Shown: piece after piece, positions 36,644 to 44,219 of the stretch
Layout of the letters: each line of letters begins with the position of its first letter
Numbering within the stretch: position 1 is the first letter of the stretch
Made by a program: the position numbers and the translations under genes
Source of the DNA: Lactobacillus sp. CBA3605
GTDB lineage: Bacteria; Bacillota; Bacilli; Lactobacillales; Lactobacillaceae
DNA: 64,000 bases
Direction of reading: 5' to 3'
Assembly (NCBI RefSeq): GCF_002970915.1
Contig: NZ_CP027190.1
Span: 2,232,001 to 2,296,000 of the forward strand
The notes under the pieces: generated by a model
What the model was told of the DNA's origin: nothing
Databases searched by the model: none
What the model saw: only the letters and a program-made list of their open reading frames with translations

Positions 36644-37624
36644 ATGGTAAAAATTAGTATTATTATTCCAACTTATAATTCTGTAGCAACCATTGATCGA
36701 CTGATTACCTCAATTATTCAGCAGACTGGTTTTCAGGACTACGAAATTATTTGTGTGGATGATGGTTCGACCGATCAAACTTGGGGGCGGTTGCAAGAAT
36801 TAGCCAGTCAACATCCTATGATACGTTGCTATCGGCAGACCAATCAGAAGCAAGCCGCTGCACGTAATAATGGGCTACGACATGCGCTAGGGGACTATGT
36901 CATGTTTGCGGATGCGGATGATTACTGGCTACCGGGCTTATTCGAAGCGGTGGTTCCAGACTTAAAGCAGGCCTTAACGATTTTTGGTATTCAAAAGGAC
37001 TATGACCAAAAACAAGTTTTAGAAGTGCAGTCGGGTACTAAAGGGAGTCATAATCAGCAACAACTCATTCAAAATTATTTGGCTAAAAATGTTGAAATGG
37101 ATGTTGGCGTCTGGAACAAGGTGTTTTCAAAAGCGATGATTGATCATTATCAGTTTCAATTTTCAAATGGTAATTTCTTTGAGGACAGCAGCTTTGTCTT
37201 AGCCTTTCTAGCACATGTCACCCCCAAAGATATCCGGTACATTGAAAAGCCATTCTACGTCCTGAATAAGCATGCAAATACAACGACTAGCCAGTTTTCG
37301 CCAGCGATTATTGAACGGGCACAGCGGTATTACCGGGGTGTAGTAACAACGTTAACTGAGTTGCACTATGCCGACCAGACGCAGCAAGCTATTTTAACGG
37401 CATTGCGCTGTCGGTTGTTATTACACGTCAGTCATCATTATTTGGTAAATAATCCTCAATGGTCGCCGCAGTGGGAACGCCATTTCCTAGCAGCCCGACT
37501 TAAAACGCTGCCGATGTTAACGAATCGGTTGATTACCTGGAAATATAAATTAGCATATTTGACGTTACGGTATGTGCCACGGGTTTATCGGCTTGCCTAT
37601 CTTAACTACAAACCTGAAATCTGA
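36644..37624 (+). CDS. Family 2 glycosyltransferase (cluster B)
   Basis: The 326-residue GT-A enzyme has KISIIIPTYNSVATIDRL, IICVDDGSTDQTW near residue 40, KQAAARNNGLRHALGDYVMFADADDYWLP near 72-100, and VGVWNKVFSKAMID with NFFEDSSFVLAFL later. ATG 36644 was chosen because AGGTGA precedes it by about six bases; in-frame GTG codons lie just upstream. It shares a bidirectional terminator with the convergent priming transferase. The sugar donor is unknown. Confidence 0.87.
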   Translation: MVKISIIIPTYNSVATIDRLITSIIQQTGFQDYEIICVDDGSTDQTWGRLQELASQHPMIRCYRQTNQKQAAARNNGLRHALGDYVMFADADDYWLPGLFEAVVPDLKQALTIFGIQKDYDQKQVLEVQSGTKGSHNQQQLIQNYLAKNVEMDVGVWNKVFSKAMIDHYQFQFSNGNFFEDSSFVLAFLAHVTPKDIRYIEKPFYVLNKHANTTTSQFSPAIIERAQRYYRGVVTTLTELHYADQTQQAILTALRCRLLLHVSHHYLVNNPQWSPQWERHFLAARLKTLPMLTNRLITWKYKLAYLTLRYVPRVYRLAYLNYKPEI

Positions 37625-37629
37625 GGAAA

Positions 37630-37672
37630 AAATAAACCGGTCTGAGAGAAATCTCAGACCGGTTTATTTAAA
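37630..37672. terminator. Bidirectional terminator
   Basis: AATAAACCGGTCTGAGA and TCTCAGACCGGTTTATT form a perfect 17-pair stem serving the two convergent genes. Confidence 0.9.
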
Positions 37673-37681
37673 TGGTTTTAA

Positions 37682-38350
37682 TTAAAAGGCACCATTGGGC
37701 CGAATAAAGACCATGACGGTTTTAAAGAGGACGTACAAATCAAAGCCAACGCTCCGGCGGGAAATGTAAATCAAGTCTAGCTTGACCATTTCGTCAAAGC
37801 CAACACTGTTACGTACCGTAGCCTGCCATAAGCCGGTACAACCGGGCTTAACGGTGAGCCGTTGCTTATCGTAATCAGTATATTCAGCAACTTCACGTGG
37901 CAACGGTGGCCGTGGCCCAACTAAGCTCATTTGGCCCAAAAGAACATTGAGTAATTGTGGCAGTTCGTCAATACTGTATTTACGGATGAAGCGTCCAGTC
38001 CGAGTGACCCGGGGATCATCGCGCATTTTAAACATGGCACCGTCGACTTCATTTTCTTTAAGTAGCTGTGCCAATAATTCATCAGCATTAGAAACCATGG
38101 AGCGAAACTTGTACATTTTAAAGGGTAGTTGACCTTGGCCTAGTCGAATCTGTGAGTAGAATACGCTCCCCTTAGGGTCTTCTACTTTAATGGCGATTGC
38201 GACGACTAGGAACAATGGTGATAAGATCACTAAGCCCACTAAACTGGCCACGAAGTCGAATAGTCGTTTTACTAGGCGATAGCCGTAGCGGTGGTGCTGA
38301 CTTTCAACATCAATTGTAATTGGTCGAATTTCCCGTTCTTTGTATTCCAT
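37682..38350 (-). CDS. Priming undecaprenyl-phosphate sugar-1-phosphate transferase (WbaP/CpsE type)
   Basis: The 222-residue enzyme starts the repeat unit by moving a hexose-1-phosphate onto undecaprenyl phosphate. It contains one membrane stretch (KRLFDFVASLVGLVILSPLFLVVAIAIK) and then the catalytic core: SQIRLGQGQLPFKMYKFRSMV, IRKYSIDELPQLLNVLLGQMSLVGPRPPLP, and KPGCTGLWQATVRN. The ATG at 38350 has AGGGTG six bases upstream; the longer frame to 38470 lacks one. It is the only priming enzyme visible for both capsule clusters. A leader of about 235 bases precedes it. Confidence 0.92.
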   Translation of the reverse strand: MEYKEREIRPITIDVESQHHRYGYRLVKRLFDFVASLVGLVILSPLFLVVAIAIKVEDPKGSVFYSQIRLGQGQLPFKMYKFRSMVSNADELLAQLLKENEVDGAMFKMRDDPRVTRTGRFIRKYSIDELPQLLNVLLGQMSLVGPRPPLPREVAEYTDYDKQRLTVKPGCTGLWQATVRNSVGFDEMVKLDLIYISRRSVGFDLYVLFKTVMVFIRPNGAF

Positions 38351-38876
38351 TAGTAACACCCTAGACTTCCTTCTGATTATTCCCCGGTTATTACAAAAGT
38401 TTAACCTGTAATTAGCGTGACATGTGTGCCCAGCACACGCGGGGTGGCGTTTAAATAAAAACAAGTTCAATTAGCAGTGCCAATTGTTGTTTACGTCATT
38501 TAGAAAAAGCATGCAATTAAAAAGTATAATACGAACTTATGCTAAAGTAAACACGATTTAATTCATGAGTCCAAACTTCTAATTGACTACATTATACCAA
38601 AAATGACTTATTTTGGAATACTATTTTTGTTTCGGGAATGTAAAGATTGAGTGTTAAATGGTCGAATTGCTTGGTATATCTGCATTTTAAGGTTATTAAT
38701 AAAGCTTAATAACAATTTGTTTTTTGATGCTTTAAGTAAATTACGACCAGTTTATTGATTAGAAATAACTAAGGTATCGAAGTCACGCTGTCATTTTGGA
38801 GTGTTCTTTTCGCTTGGTTCACGGTACAATTGAACTAATGAGTGAACGCGTGAAAAAACTTTAGCAAAAGGATGTT
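38351..38876. promoter_or_regulatory. Divergent intergenic region with minus-strand promoter for the priming transferase
   Basis: No gene is seen in these 526 bases. On the minus strand a consensus TATAAT (complement of 38591-38596) preceded by TTGG could start a leader of about 235 bases. A second -10-like TATTAT lies nearer the gene (complement of about 38526-38531). On the plus strand TACAAT near 38826 may serve the DUF1827 gene. The central part is AT-rich and otherwise featureless. Confidence 0.45.
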
Positions 38877-39188
38877 ATGGACATGAACGATGATGGTATC
38901 ACAGTTTTTCCAGCGGATTTCAATTCCTCATATCATTTAATTCTTCAACGAGGAACGGCGCATTATGCCTATTATTATTTCAAAATTGACAAACTCGATC
39001 AACGGGTTATTTTTTATGATGATTTGGAACGGAGTGGGATTTCAATCAAAACGCAGATTACGCGTAATTTTATGCGGCGGTTGGTGAAAGCCATTGATTG
39101 GCATCCGGTAGGGAATAGTATCATTGTTGAAATTTATAACGTCCAACGAGAGACCTCGAAGGGTACTCGGTTGGCGTGTGATATTTGA
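38877..39188 (+). CDS. DUF1827 family protein
   Basis: The 103-residue soluble protein (HLILQRGTAHYAYYYFKIDKLDQRVIFYDDLERSGISIKTQITRNF, ending EIYNVQRETSKGTRLACDI) fits the small DUF1827 family restricted to Lactobacillales. Function is unknown. AAGGAT precedes ATG 38877; a second ATG at 38883 is an equally possible start. It is monocistronic, with a terminator just after it. Confidence 0.75.
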   Translation: MDMNDDGITVFPADFNSSYHLILQRGTAHYAYYYFKIDKLDQRVIFYDDLERSGISIKTQITRNFMRRLVKAIDWHPVGNSIIVEIYNVQRETSKGTRLACDI

Positions 39189-39194
39189 AAATAG

Positions 39195-39231
39195 TGTTGC
39201 GCTTAGCATACTGGTTAGGCGCAACTTTTTC
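39195..39231 (+). terminator. Terminator after the DUF1827 gene
   Basis: GTTGCGC and GCGCAAC enclose a 16-base loop and are followed by TTTTT. Confidence 0.75.
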
Positions 39232-39255
39232 AATCAATTAAACATGGCATAAAAA

Positions 39256-39303
39256 TAAATAGTCCGGCCCACACCTAAGTTTCAGGTGCGGACCGGACTA
39301 TTT
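39256..39303 (-). terminator. Terminator of the sigma/DUF1659/DUF2922 cassette
   Basis: AAATAGTCCGG and CCGGACTATTT form the base of a long stem continued by CCACACCT/AGGTGCGG. On the minus strand it follows the last cassette gene and ends in TTTATTTTTATG. Confidence 0.85.
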
Positions 39304-39325
39304 CGTAGCAGTAATAGTGAGTTAA

Positions 39326-39553
39326 TTAAGCAGTCGGAGCATCAACGATGGGTGTCTCAAGGGTTTCAACATATTTAGCAGCAACTGGTTCAACAATCAA
39401 GTTTTCACCTTCTTTGTTGAATAGGTTAGTGGCAACTAAATCGGCCATTGCTTTGGTGACCACTTCTTTAGTCAAGCCATCACTGGCGTAGCGTAACTTC
39501 AAGTGATGAATCTTATTGGTACTTGTTTTAAAGCTCATATCTAAGATTTTCAT
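39326..39553 (-). CDS. DUF2922 family small protein
   Basis: The 75-residue protein (MKILDMSFKTSTNKIHHLKLRYASDG...LTKEVVTKAMADLVATNLF, ending in an acidic tail) fits DUF2922, a small family in Firmicutes usually encoded beside DUF1659. The function is unknown. It has a perfect AGGAGG ribosome site and lies only 17 bases after the DUF1659 gene, so the two are surely cotranscribed. It is the last gene of the cassette before the terminator. Confidence 0.8.
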   Translation of the reverse strand: MKILDMSFKTSTNKIHHLKLRYASDGLTKEVVTKAMADLVATNLFNKEGENLIVEPVAAKYVETLETPIVDAPTA

Positions 39554-39570
39554 TAATTAAGTCCTCCTAA

Positions 39571-39783
39571 TTAGACGGTCGTAACGGCATTGTATTCGTA
39601 ATAAGCAATTACTTCGGCGTTGACAAATTGATGAGCCGTTAAGGTTTCCAAGGCCTTACTAAAGGTGGTCAATTGGGCATCCGTCGCGTCTTGCACAATG
39701 GCCGTAAACAGTTGTTTGTGCGTTTCACCGGCGGCATTTTGCAATTCAACGGCTAGCGCCGATTTTTTCCAAATCTTATTCAT
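39571..39783 (-). CDS. DUF1659-like small protein
   Basis: The 70 residues (NKIWKKSALAVELQNAAGETHKQLFTAIVQDATDAQLTTFSKALETLT) match the DUF1659 pattern: an N-terminal Trp-Lys-x-Ser/Ala, an amphipathic beta part, then a helix with Gln-Leu, and a C-terminal Tyr-containing strand. Function is unknown. The ribosome site is AGGAGG. It is a paralogue of the next gene upstream (39866-40063), and both are preceded by the same intergenic element. Confidence 0.75.
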   Translation of the reverse strand: MNKIWKKSALAVELQNAAGETHKQLFTAIVQDATDAQLTTFSKALETLTAHQFVNAEVIAYYEYNAVTTV

Positions 39784-39818
39784 AGGTGAGTCCTCCTAGC
39801 GGTTTTTGTAGGCTGGCC

Positions 39819-39860
39819 AGCTTACATAGATAGAGACGGTTAGCTGGCAATAAAAGTGCA
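39819..39860 (-). promoter_or_regulatory. Conserved intergenic element, copy 2
   Basis: Read on the minus strand: TGCACTTTTA, eight bases, TAACCGT, three bases, TATC, two bases, TGTAAGCT. The last box begins a hairpin (TGTAAGCT-GGCC-AGCCTACA). The element begins five bases after the stop of the upstream gene and ends before the AGGAGG of the next. It matches copy 1 (40096-40136) in boxes and spacing, which points to a shared promoter or RNA element. Confidence 0.65.
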
Positions 39861-39865
39861 GGCGA

Positions 39866-40063
39866 TTAGAAACTAAACTGGCGGGTCGTTTTTAAGCTGG
39901 CACCAGTAAATGGTGCGGCAACTAGGGTGGCTACTGATTGGCCTAAAACGGTAACTTGGTCAACCGTGATGGTTTCGTTCAAGTTATTGAAAGTTCGCTT
40001 GGTGGCTTTGGGGTCGTCCGCAGCCACTGAAATGGTTAATTGATTTGCACGCCAATTCTGCAT
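39866..40063 (-). CDS. DUF1659-like small protein, paralogue
   Basis: The 65-residue protein (QNWRANQLTISVAADDPKATKRTFNNLNETITVDQVTVLGQSVATLV, ending TTRQFSF) has the same plan as its downstream neighbour: Trp near the start, a beta-rich first half and a Gln-containing helix in the second. It is more diverged from the family. The ribosome site is GGAGG. It is the first small gene after the sigma-like gene; their spacer carries copy 1 of the conserved element. Confidence 0.7.
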   Translation of the reverse strand: MQNWRANQLTISVAADDPKATKRTFNNLNETITVDQVTVLGQSVATLVAAPFTGASLKTTRQFSF

Positions 40064-40095
40064 GGGGGTGCCTCCTTTCGGCTGATTTTTTTGTA

Positions 40096-40136
40096 AGCTT
40101 ACAGGATACTAACGGTTAGGCAATCGTAAAAGTGCA
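40096..40136 (-). promoter_or_regulatory. Conserved intergenic element, copy 1
   Basis: Read on the minus strand: TGCACTTTTA, eight bases, TAACCGT, three bases, TATC, one base, TGTAAGCT, and the 12-base palindrome TGTAAGCTTACA. It begins two bases after the stop of the sigma-like gene. The bipartite layout with fixed spacing is what a promoter for an alternative sigma factor would look like, but a processing site is also possible. Confidence 0.65.
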
Positions 40137-40137
40137 C

Positions 40138-40680
40138 TTAGCGGGCTTGCGCATAGATAGCCCGGGCTTTGACGAGGAGGCTCGCTCGCCAATTATAGAC
40201 GGTCCGGCGACTAACGCCATGGGTCCGCATAATCATTGGGACGGACTGTTCAGCTAAGAAGAATTCCACTAAATAAATCCGTTCCCCGGGGCGACATTGC
40301 GCGAGTAGCCGTGTTAGCAAGTCGGTCAATTGCCAAGTTTGTTCGCACAGGGCCATCGGTGTAATGCTTAATTCAGCGGCTTTTTCCAGCGGTACTTGAA
40401 CTTGGGTCCGTAGGGTTTGTTTACGAAGATAATCCACCGTGCGCCATTTAATGCGGCGAAAGGCAAATTTACGAAAGTCTGATAAATTCTCAGGTAAGGC
40501 CGGCACATAATTTTGATAAGCTGCAAGCCAAGTTAAATGAGCAACAGTCACACAATCCTCAAATTGGGGATGGCCCTTGGTCACATTGGCGGCTTTTAAA
40601 GCGCCATATAAGAGGCGTTGGTGAGGCGGTTCGGCTAATAAGTTAAAGGCGGTTTGGTTTTCAAAGCGATCAGTGCGCAT
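40138..40680 (-). CDS. Sigma-70-like factor (ComX/SigH-like) of unknown regulon
   Basis: From the ATG at 40680 (GAGGAC seven bases upstream) the protein is 180 residues. An N-terminal helical region (FNLLAEPPHQRLLYGALKAAN...FEDCVTVAHLTWLAAYQNY) resembles sigma region 2, with FAFRRIKWRTVDYLRKQ as the likely promoter-melting and -10 recognition helix. The C-terminus (LVEFFLAEQSVPMIMRTHGVSRRTVYNWRASLLVKARAIY) is a helix-turn-helix like region 4. The similarity is distant, as for lactobacillar ComX/SigH proteins. It heads the cassette of small genes and is divergent from the ComK-like gene. Confidence 0.7.
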   Translation of the reverse strand: MRTDRFENQTAFNLLAEPPHQRLLYGALKAANVTKGHPQFEDCVTVAHLTWLAAYQNYVPALPENLSDFRKFAFRRIKWRTVDYLRKQTLRTQVQVPLEKAAELSITPMALCEQTWQLTDLLTRLLAQCRPGERIYLVEFFLAEQSVPMIMRTHGVSRRTVYNWRASLLVKARAIYAQAR

Positions 40681-40704
40681 GATTAAGTCCTCATTTCTTA
40701 AGTG

Positions 40705-40718
40705 ACCTTGGCCAAGGT
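40705..40718. promoter_or_regulatory. 14-bp palindrome upstream of the sigma-like gene
   Basis: ACCTTGGCCAAGGT is a perfect palindrome. It lies between a minus-strand TATACT box (complement of 40726-40731) and the ribosome site of the sigma-like gene, just where a repressor would block transcription. Chance occurrence cannot be excluded. Confidence 0.4.
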
Positions 40719-40963
40719 TGTGCTCAGTATAACCAGTTGATGGTGACACTGGCGAGCTGAAAAAGCAGGCCTAAAAACGCAATAACCGAACGCTTTTATG
40801 GTAGTAGCCTAAGAATGTAAAGAGAACTCAATTAAGTTATCGATTGTCGCATACAAAACAGGTATAGTATGGGTAACTTGATGAAAGCGGCTGTTACGGT
40901 TATCACAACTGCACGCCATCTCGTGTTAATGTCGGCTTAATCGGCAATTGGAGGAATTATCCA

Positions 40964-41704
40964 TTGAATGTCATCAAGCATAATCAGTTCAATTATAACG
41001 ATTTAGTGTGGTCAAAATTACCAGACGTCTTTGATCTTAACCAGCCACTGGCGATTGTCGCATGGGCAAAACCGGTTGAGAGTGTGCAACTTAGCTTTTT
41101 AAATACTTTTTTTGTCCTTGACGTCAGTCAGGAAAACTGTTCTGCTAATACGGTCATTTTTGATACGCAGCGTGGACTACTTAAAACGAACAAAACAAGT
41201 CGCCGCTGTCTACAAGCGGTCTGGCTACGAGCTGATTTTGGCTTGAAGCAAGACATTGAACGGTTAGCTTTGCATCTCAACCAGACCCAACGTAAGCTGC
41301 CATTCATCAAAGGTGATGTACAGCTCTTACCGTTAGGTGCCGTGACGCGGGCGTCGACCAGTTGGTTAGGCGCACATCAGTTAACGGATCAGTTGGCGTT
41401 ATCAGCTCGGCGGACAGAGCTAGTATTTTGCCGCCGGATTCATCTAAAAACGACGGTAAACTTTAAAATGTTGATGGGACAGTTGGAACGGGCACAAGCT
41501 TTACAGACGTTGCTCTTATCAGAACGAGCCGGTGAGCACCCTTTTTATTTTGAACAGCCAGTGGTCATGACGCAACCGATTTTTTCTCGTGAGCTGGCGC
41601 GAGATCGATTCCGACAATTTGCGATTGACTTGATGCTCCAGACCCAGCATCCGACGACCGCACAAGATATTGAAGGTTATCTAAACAGTTACTTTGGTAA
41701 ATGA
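40964..41704 (+). CDS. Possible ComK-like transcription regulator
   Basis: The 246-residue protein starts at TTG with GGAGG upstream. There is no membrane segment. Residues about 55-140 (ANTVIFDTQRGLLKTNKTSRRCLQ, then VQLLPLGAVTRASTSWLGAHQL) recall the ComK pattern, in which a strand reading FLFPT is followed by a conserved Ser/Thr-Arg-x-x-x-x-Trp segment. It is about 50 residues longer than Bacillus ComK. The divergent sigma-like gene makes a regulatory role plausible. The ComK call is tentative; otherwise it is a hypothetical cytoplasmic protein. Confidence 0.45.
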   Translation: MNVIKHNQFNYNDLVWSKLPDVFDLNQPLAIVAWAKPVESVQLSFLNTFFVLDVSQENCSANTVIFDTQRGLLKTNKTSRRCLQAVWLRADFGLKQDIERLALHLNQTQRKLPFIKGDVQLLPLGAVTRASTSWLGAHQLTDQLALSARRTELVFCRRIHLKTTVNFKMLMGQLERAQALQTLLLSERAGEHPFYFEQPVVMTQPIFSRELARDRFRQFAIDLMLQTQHPTTAQDIEGYLNSYFGK

Positions 41705-41760
41705 CGTCAAATTTGGTAAATTAAAAGAGCAGAGTAATTTACGGAGGCATCAAAACAACC

Positions 41761-42564
41761 ATGGTAAAAAAGATTACAAAGATTATGGCGCAAAAGCGTT
41801 CTGGACGTTTTAACGTTTATTTAGACGATAAGTATGCATTTCCAATGAGTGAAACGGTTATGATTAAGTTTCGTGTTTTCAAAGGGATGGAAGTTGATGA
41901 GGCGTTGCAAGCGGAATTAATTGCCGCAGATGACATTTCCAAAGCCTATTCACGGGCGTTGGATTATCTCTCAAGTCAGTTGCGGACGGAAAAAGAAGTT
42001 CATGATAAGTTACGCGATGAGGACTTGGATGAAGGGGTCATCACAACGACCATGCAACAATTACGTGAGCTGAATTTGTTAGACGATGCTCAGTATGCGG
42101 CCGCCTATGTGCGTACAGTTAAGGCGACGGCCGATAAAGGACCATATGTGATTCGGCAAAAGTTACGTCTTAAAGGGGTCGGGGAACAATTGATTGATGA
42201 TGCTTTAGCGACGCAATTTAGTTCAGATGATCGACTTGAAAATGCAACTGCAGCTGCTCAAAAGCTGGTTAAACGTTATCAACGGCAAGCATTTAAAACA
42301 ATGCAACAAAAAGTTCGACAAGGCTTGATGACCAAAGGCTTCGATGGCGAAACAATCACGGCGGCTATTGCGGCGTTAGCCTTAACCCCCGATGAGGATG
42401 CCCAATGGGATGCGCTCGTGACGCAAGGTGAGAAGTTATGGCGTCGTAACCGGAAGTATGCTTTTTCAGAACGACGGCAGCGCACGAAGCGTAATCTGTA
42501 TCAAAAAGGTTTCTTAATGGATGATATTAATAAATTTATTGATGAACAGGTTGATGGCGAATGA
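41761..42564 (+). CDS. recX: Regulatory protein RecX
   Basis: RecX binds RecA filaments and limits recombination and SOS induction. The 267 residues have the long gram-positive form, with the N-terminal [27 protein letters not shown] beta domain and then three-helix repeats: [57 protein letters not shown], and a C-terminal [34 protein letters not shown]. The ribosome site is GGAGG. recA is not in the window; RecX is often separate from it in lactobacilli. Confidence 0.93.
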   Translation: MVKKITKIMAQKRSGRFNVYLDDKYAFPMSETVMIKFRVFKGMEVDEALQAELIAADDISKAYSRALDYLSSQLRTEKEVHDKLRDEDLDEGVITTTMQQLRELNLLDDAQYAAAYVRTVKATADKGPYVIRQKLRLKGVGEQLIDDALATQFSSDDRLENATAAAQKLVKRYQRQAFKTMQQKVRQGLMTKGFDGETITAAIAALALTPDEDAQWDALVTQGEKLWRRNRKYAFSERRQRTKRNLYQKGFLMDDINKFIDEQVDGE

Positions 42565-42666
42565 AAAGCGACAAATAGCTACACGCAGCTCATTAAAATC
42601 TGGTATAATGTTTATTGAAATTCGATGAATTTTTACCCTATTTTTTGGAAAGTTGGGCTAAACAAC

Positions 42667-43215
42667 ATGACGCGCGAAGCTAAGGGACCTAAGGAAGGCG
42701 ACTTCATTACGATCAAAAGCTATAAGCACGACGGGAGTTTACATCGAACTTGGCGCGATACAATGGTACTCAAAACAAGCGAAAATGTCTTAATTGGTTG
42801 TAACGATCACACGCTGGTCACCGAAGATGATGGCCGTCGGTGGGTGACCCGCGAACCGGCAATCGTTTATTTTCATAAGCATTATTGGTTTAATATCGTG
42901 GCGATGATTCGCGATAACGGCGTTTCGTATTATTGCAACTTAGCGTCACCATACGTTTTAGATAAAGAAGCCTTGAAGTACATCGACTATGACTTGGACG
43001 TCAAGGTCTTTCCGGATGGTGAACGTCGCTTATTGGACGTTGATGAGTATGAGGAACATGGGGCTAAGTGGCAATATCCAACTGAAACCGACCAAATTCT
43101 GAAGGCTAATGTGAAGGTGCTCGTTGATTGGATCAAACATAAAAAGGGGCCTTTTTCACAAGAATATATTGATATTTGGTATAGCCGTTATCAAGAATTA
43201 TCACGTCGGCAATAG
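42667..43215 (+). CDS. DUF402 nucleoside tri-/diphosphate phosphatase (Ntdp-like, UPF0374)
   Basis: The 182-residue protein opens [33 protein letters not shown] and has [49 protein letters not shown] with the acidic cluster [11 protein letters not shown]. This is the FomD-like barrel with metal-binding Asp/Glu residues. Characterised relatives hydrolyse nucleoside tri- and diphosphates. ATG 42667 was chosen because family members begin at this point; upstream ATG 42625 adds an unlike 14-residue extension. A TGGTATAAT promoter box lies near 42600. Confidence 0.9.
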   Translation: MTREAKGPKEGDFITIKSYKHDGSLHRTWRDTMVLKTSENVLIGCNDHTLVTEDDGRRWVTREPAIVYFHKHYWFNIVAMIRDNGVSYYCNLASPYVLDKEALKYIDYDLDVKVFPDGERRLLDVDEYEEHGAKWQYPTETDQILKANVKVLVDWIKHKKGPFSQEYIDIWYSRYQELSRRQ

Positions 43216-43250
43216 CTCTGCTGGCGTTAGCCAGTGGCGTAATTGAATAC

Positions 43251-43281
43251 TAAAAAGACATCCAGTGGGTGTCTTTTTTAG
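43251..43281 (+). terminator. Terminator after the DUF402 gene
   Basis: AAAAAGACATCC and GGGTGTCTTTTTT form a nine-to-ten-pair stem with AGT in the loop. Confidence 0.8.
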
Positions 43282-43368
43282 CGCCTATGCAATTTTAAGC
43301 GTTGGACTTGCTTTTTGGCTAGATTCTGCGTATATTGCATTAAGATGAATAGAAACGGAGGAAGTCAC

Positions 43369-43734
43369 ATGGCCTTCATGAAGCTAGATAATGGCGAGTT
43401 ATTAAAAAATATTCGACGGTTCGCGAAAAAAAATGGGTTAACTTTAGCCGAGGTCGCGACGCTAGCTGGTCTAAGCGTTAGTGCTATTTATAGTTGGAAG
43501 CAGCATACGCCATCGAAAGGGACCTTAAAAGAAGTTGCGCAAGTCCTCGGGACGAGCTATGCCAAGTTAGTGGGTAAAGGGTCGCGTAATGATCAAGTGA
43601 CCGCAGTTGATTTAAAAAAAGTCGTTGAAAATCAGAAGAATGAGTTTGAATATAATGGGCAACCAGTCTCACCCGCCCAACTTAAAATTATTCGTAATGT
43701 GTTAAAAACGATGTTTGAGCGCGGACAATCTTAA
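43369..43734 (+). CDS. XRE-family helix-turn-helix protein
   Basis: The 121 residues start at ATG after GGAGGAAG. Residues about 12-65 form a lambda-repressor-type domain (LLKNIRRFAKKNGLTLAEVATLAGLSVSAIYSWKQHTPSKGTLKEVAQVLG). A C-terminal helical segment (EYNGQPVSPAQLKIIRNVLKTMFERG) may dimerise. It stands alone, with no phage genes nearby, so it is probably a stand-alone regulator. Targets are unknown. Confidence 0.8.
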   Translation: MAFMKLDNGELLKNIRRFAKKNGLTLAEVATLAGLSVSAIYSWKQHTPSKGTLKEVAQVLGTSYAKLVGKGSRNDQVTAVDLKKVVENQKNEFEYNGQPVSPAQLKIIRNVLKTMFERGQS

Positions 43735-43908
43735 TTTCTTCTTTAAATGCGACCAGATTAAGTGCAACCCAGGAATGGTTAGTGTAAAATTATCATCAGT
43801 TATTCAAGTCATTTTCCAGTCGTCAAAAAGCTTTCGAAAATGCTTGACGTGTCTATTAGATTGAGGCACAATATCCTCAATCAGTCAACAAGTTGGGAGA
43901 TGGCGCAG

Positions 43909-44103
43909 ATGAAAAAAGTCACAAGTACCTTGGCAAAGAAAAATATCAACCAGCTGTTAACAATCGTTAACCAAGGCCATGATACGATTGAGGTTGAGAA
44001 TCCTAATACGCAGGATTCAGCTGTGATGGTTAGTATGAAAGATTGGCTACAGATTGTCGCAACCTTAGCCAAACAAAATAATCATGATATGGAATTTAGC
44101 TAA
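43909..44103 (+). CDS. Phd/YefM-like small protein (orphan antitoxin candidate)
   Basis: The 64-residue protein (KKVTSTLAKKNINQLLTIVNQGHDTIEVENPNTQDSAVMVSMKDWLQIVATLA) resembles the N-terminal DNA-binding and dimerisation part of Phd/YefM antitoxins: a short strand, a helix, a strand with a Val-Met-Val-Ser hydrophobic run, and then a Ser-x-x-x-Trp helix. GGGAGA precedes ATG 43909. No toxin gene (Doc, YoeB or RelE type) follows; a terminator does. It may be an orphan regulator, or its partner has been lost. Confidence 0.55.
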   Translation: MKKVTSTLAKKNINQLLTIVNQGHDTIEVENPNTQDSAVMVSMKDWLQIVATLAKQNNHDMEFS

Positions 44104-44126
44104 CGCATTGACTTGAAAAATAAACC

Positions 44127-44163
44127 AACGAGCCTAGGGTTAACCCCTGAGCTCGTTTTTTTG
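44127..44163 (+). terminator. Terminator after the Phd/YefM-like gene
   Basis: ACGAGC and GCTCGT with an inner GGGTTAACCC palindrome are followed by seven T. Confidence 0.8.
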
Positions 44164-44219
44164 GCTTAAAAATCCCTGACAAGTCCAACATTAAGTTGCG
44201 GTTGTAAGGGATTTTCAAA

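Noticed and set aside
38877..39188. Reading the DUF1827 gene as part of capsule cluster B
   Set aside because: It is divergent from the priming transferase, has its own terminator and belongs to a small core family, so it marks the end of the capsule region.
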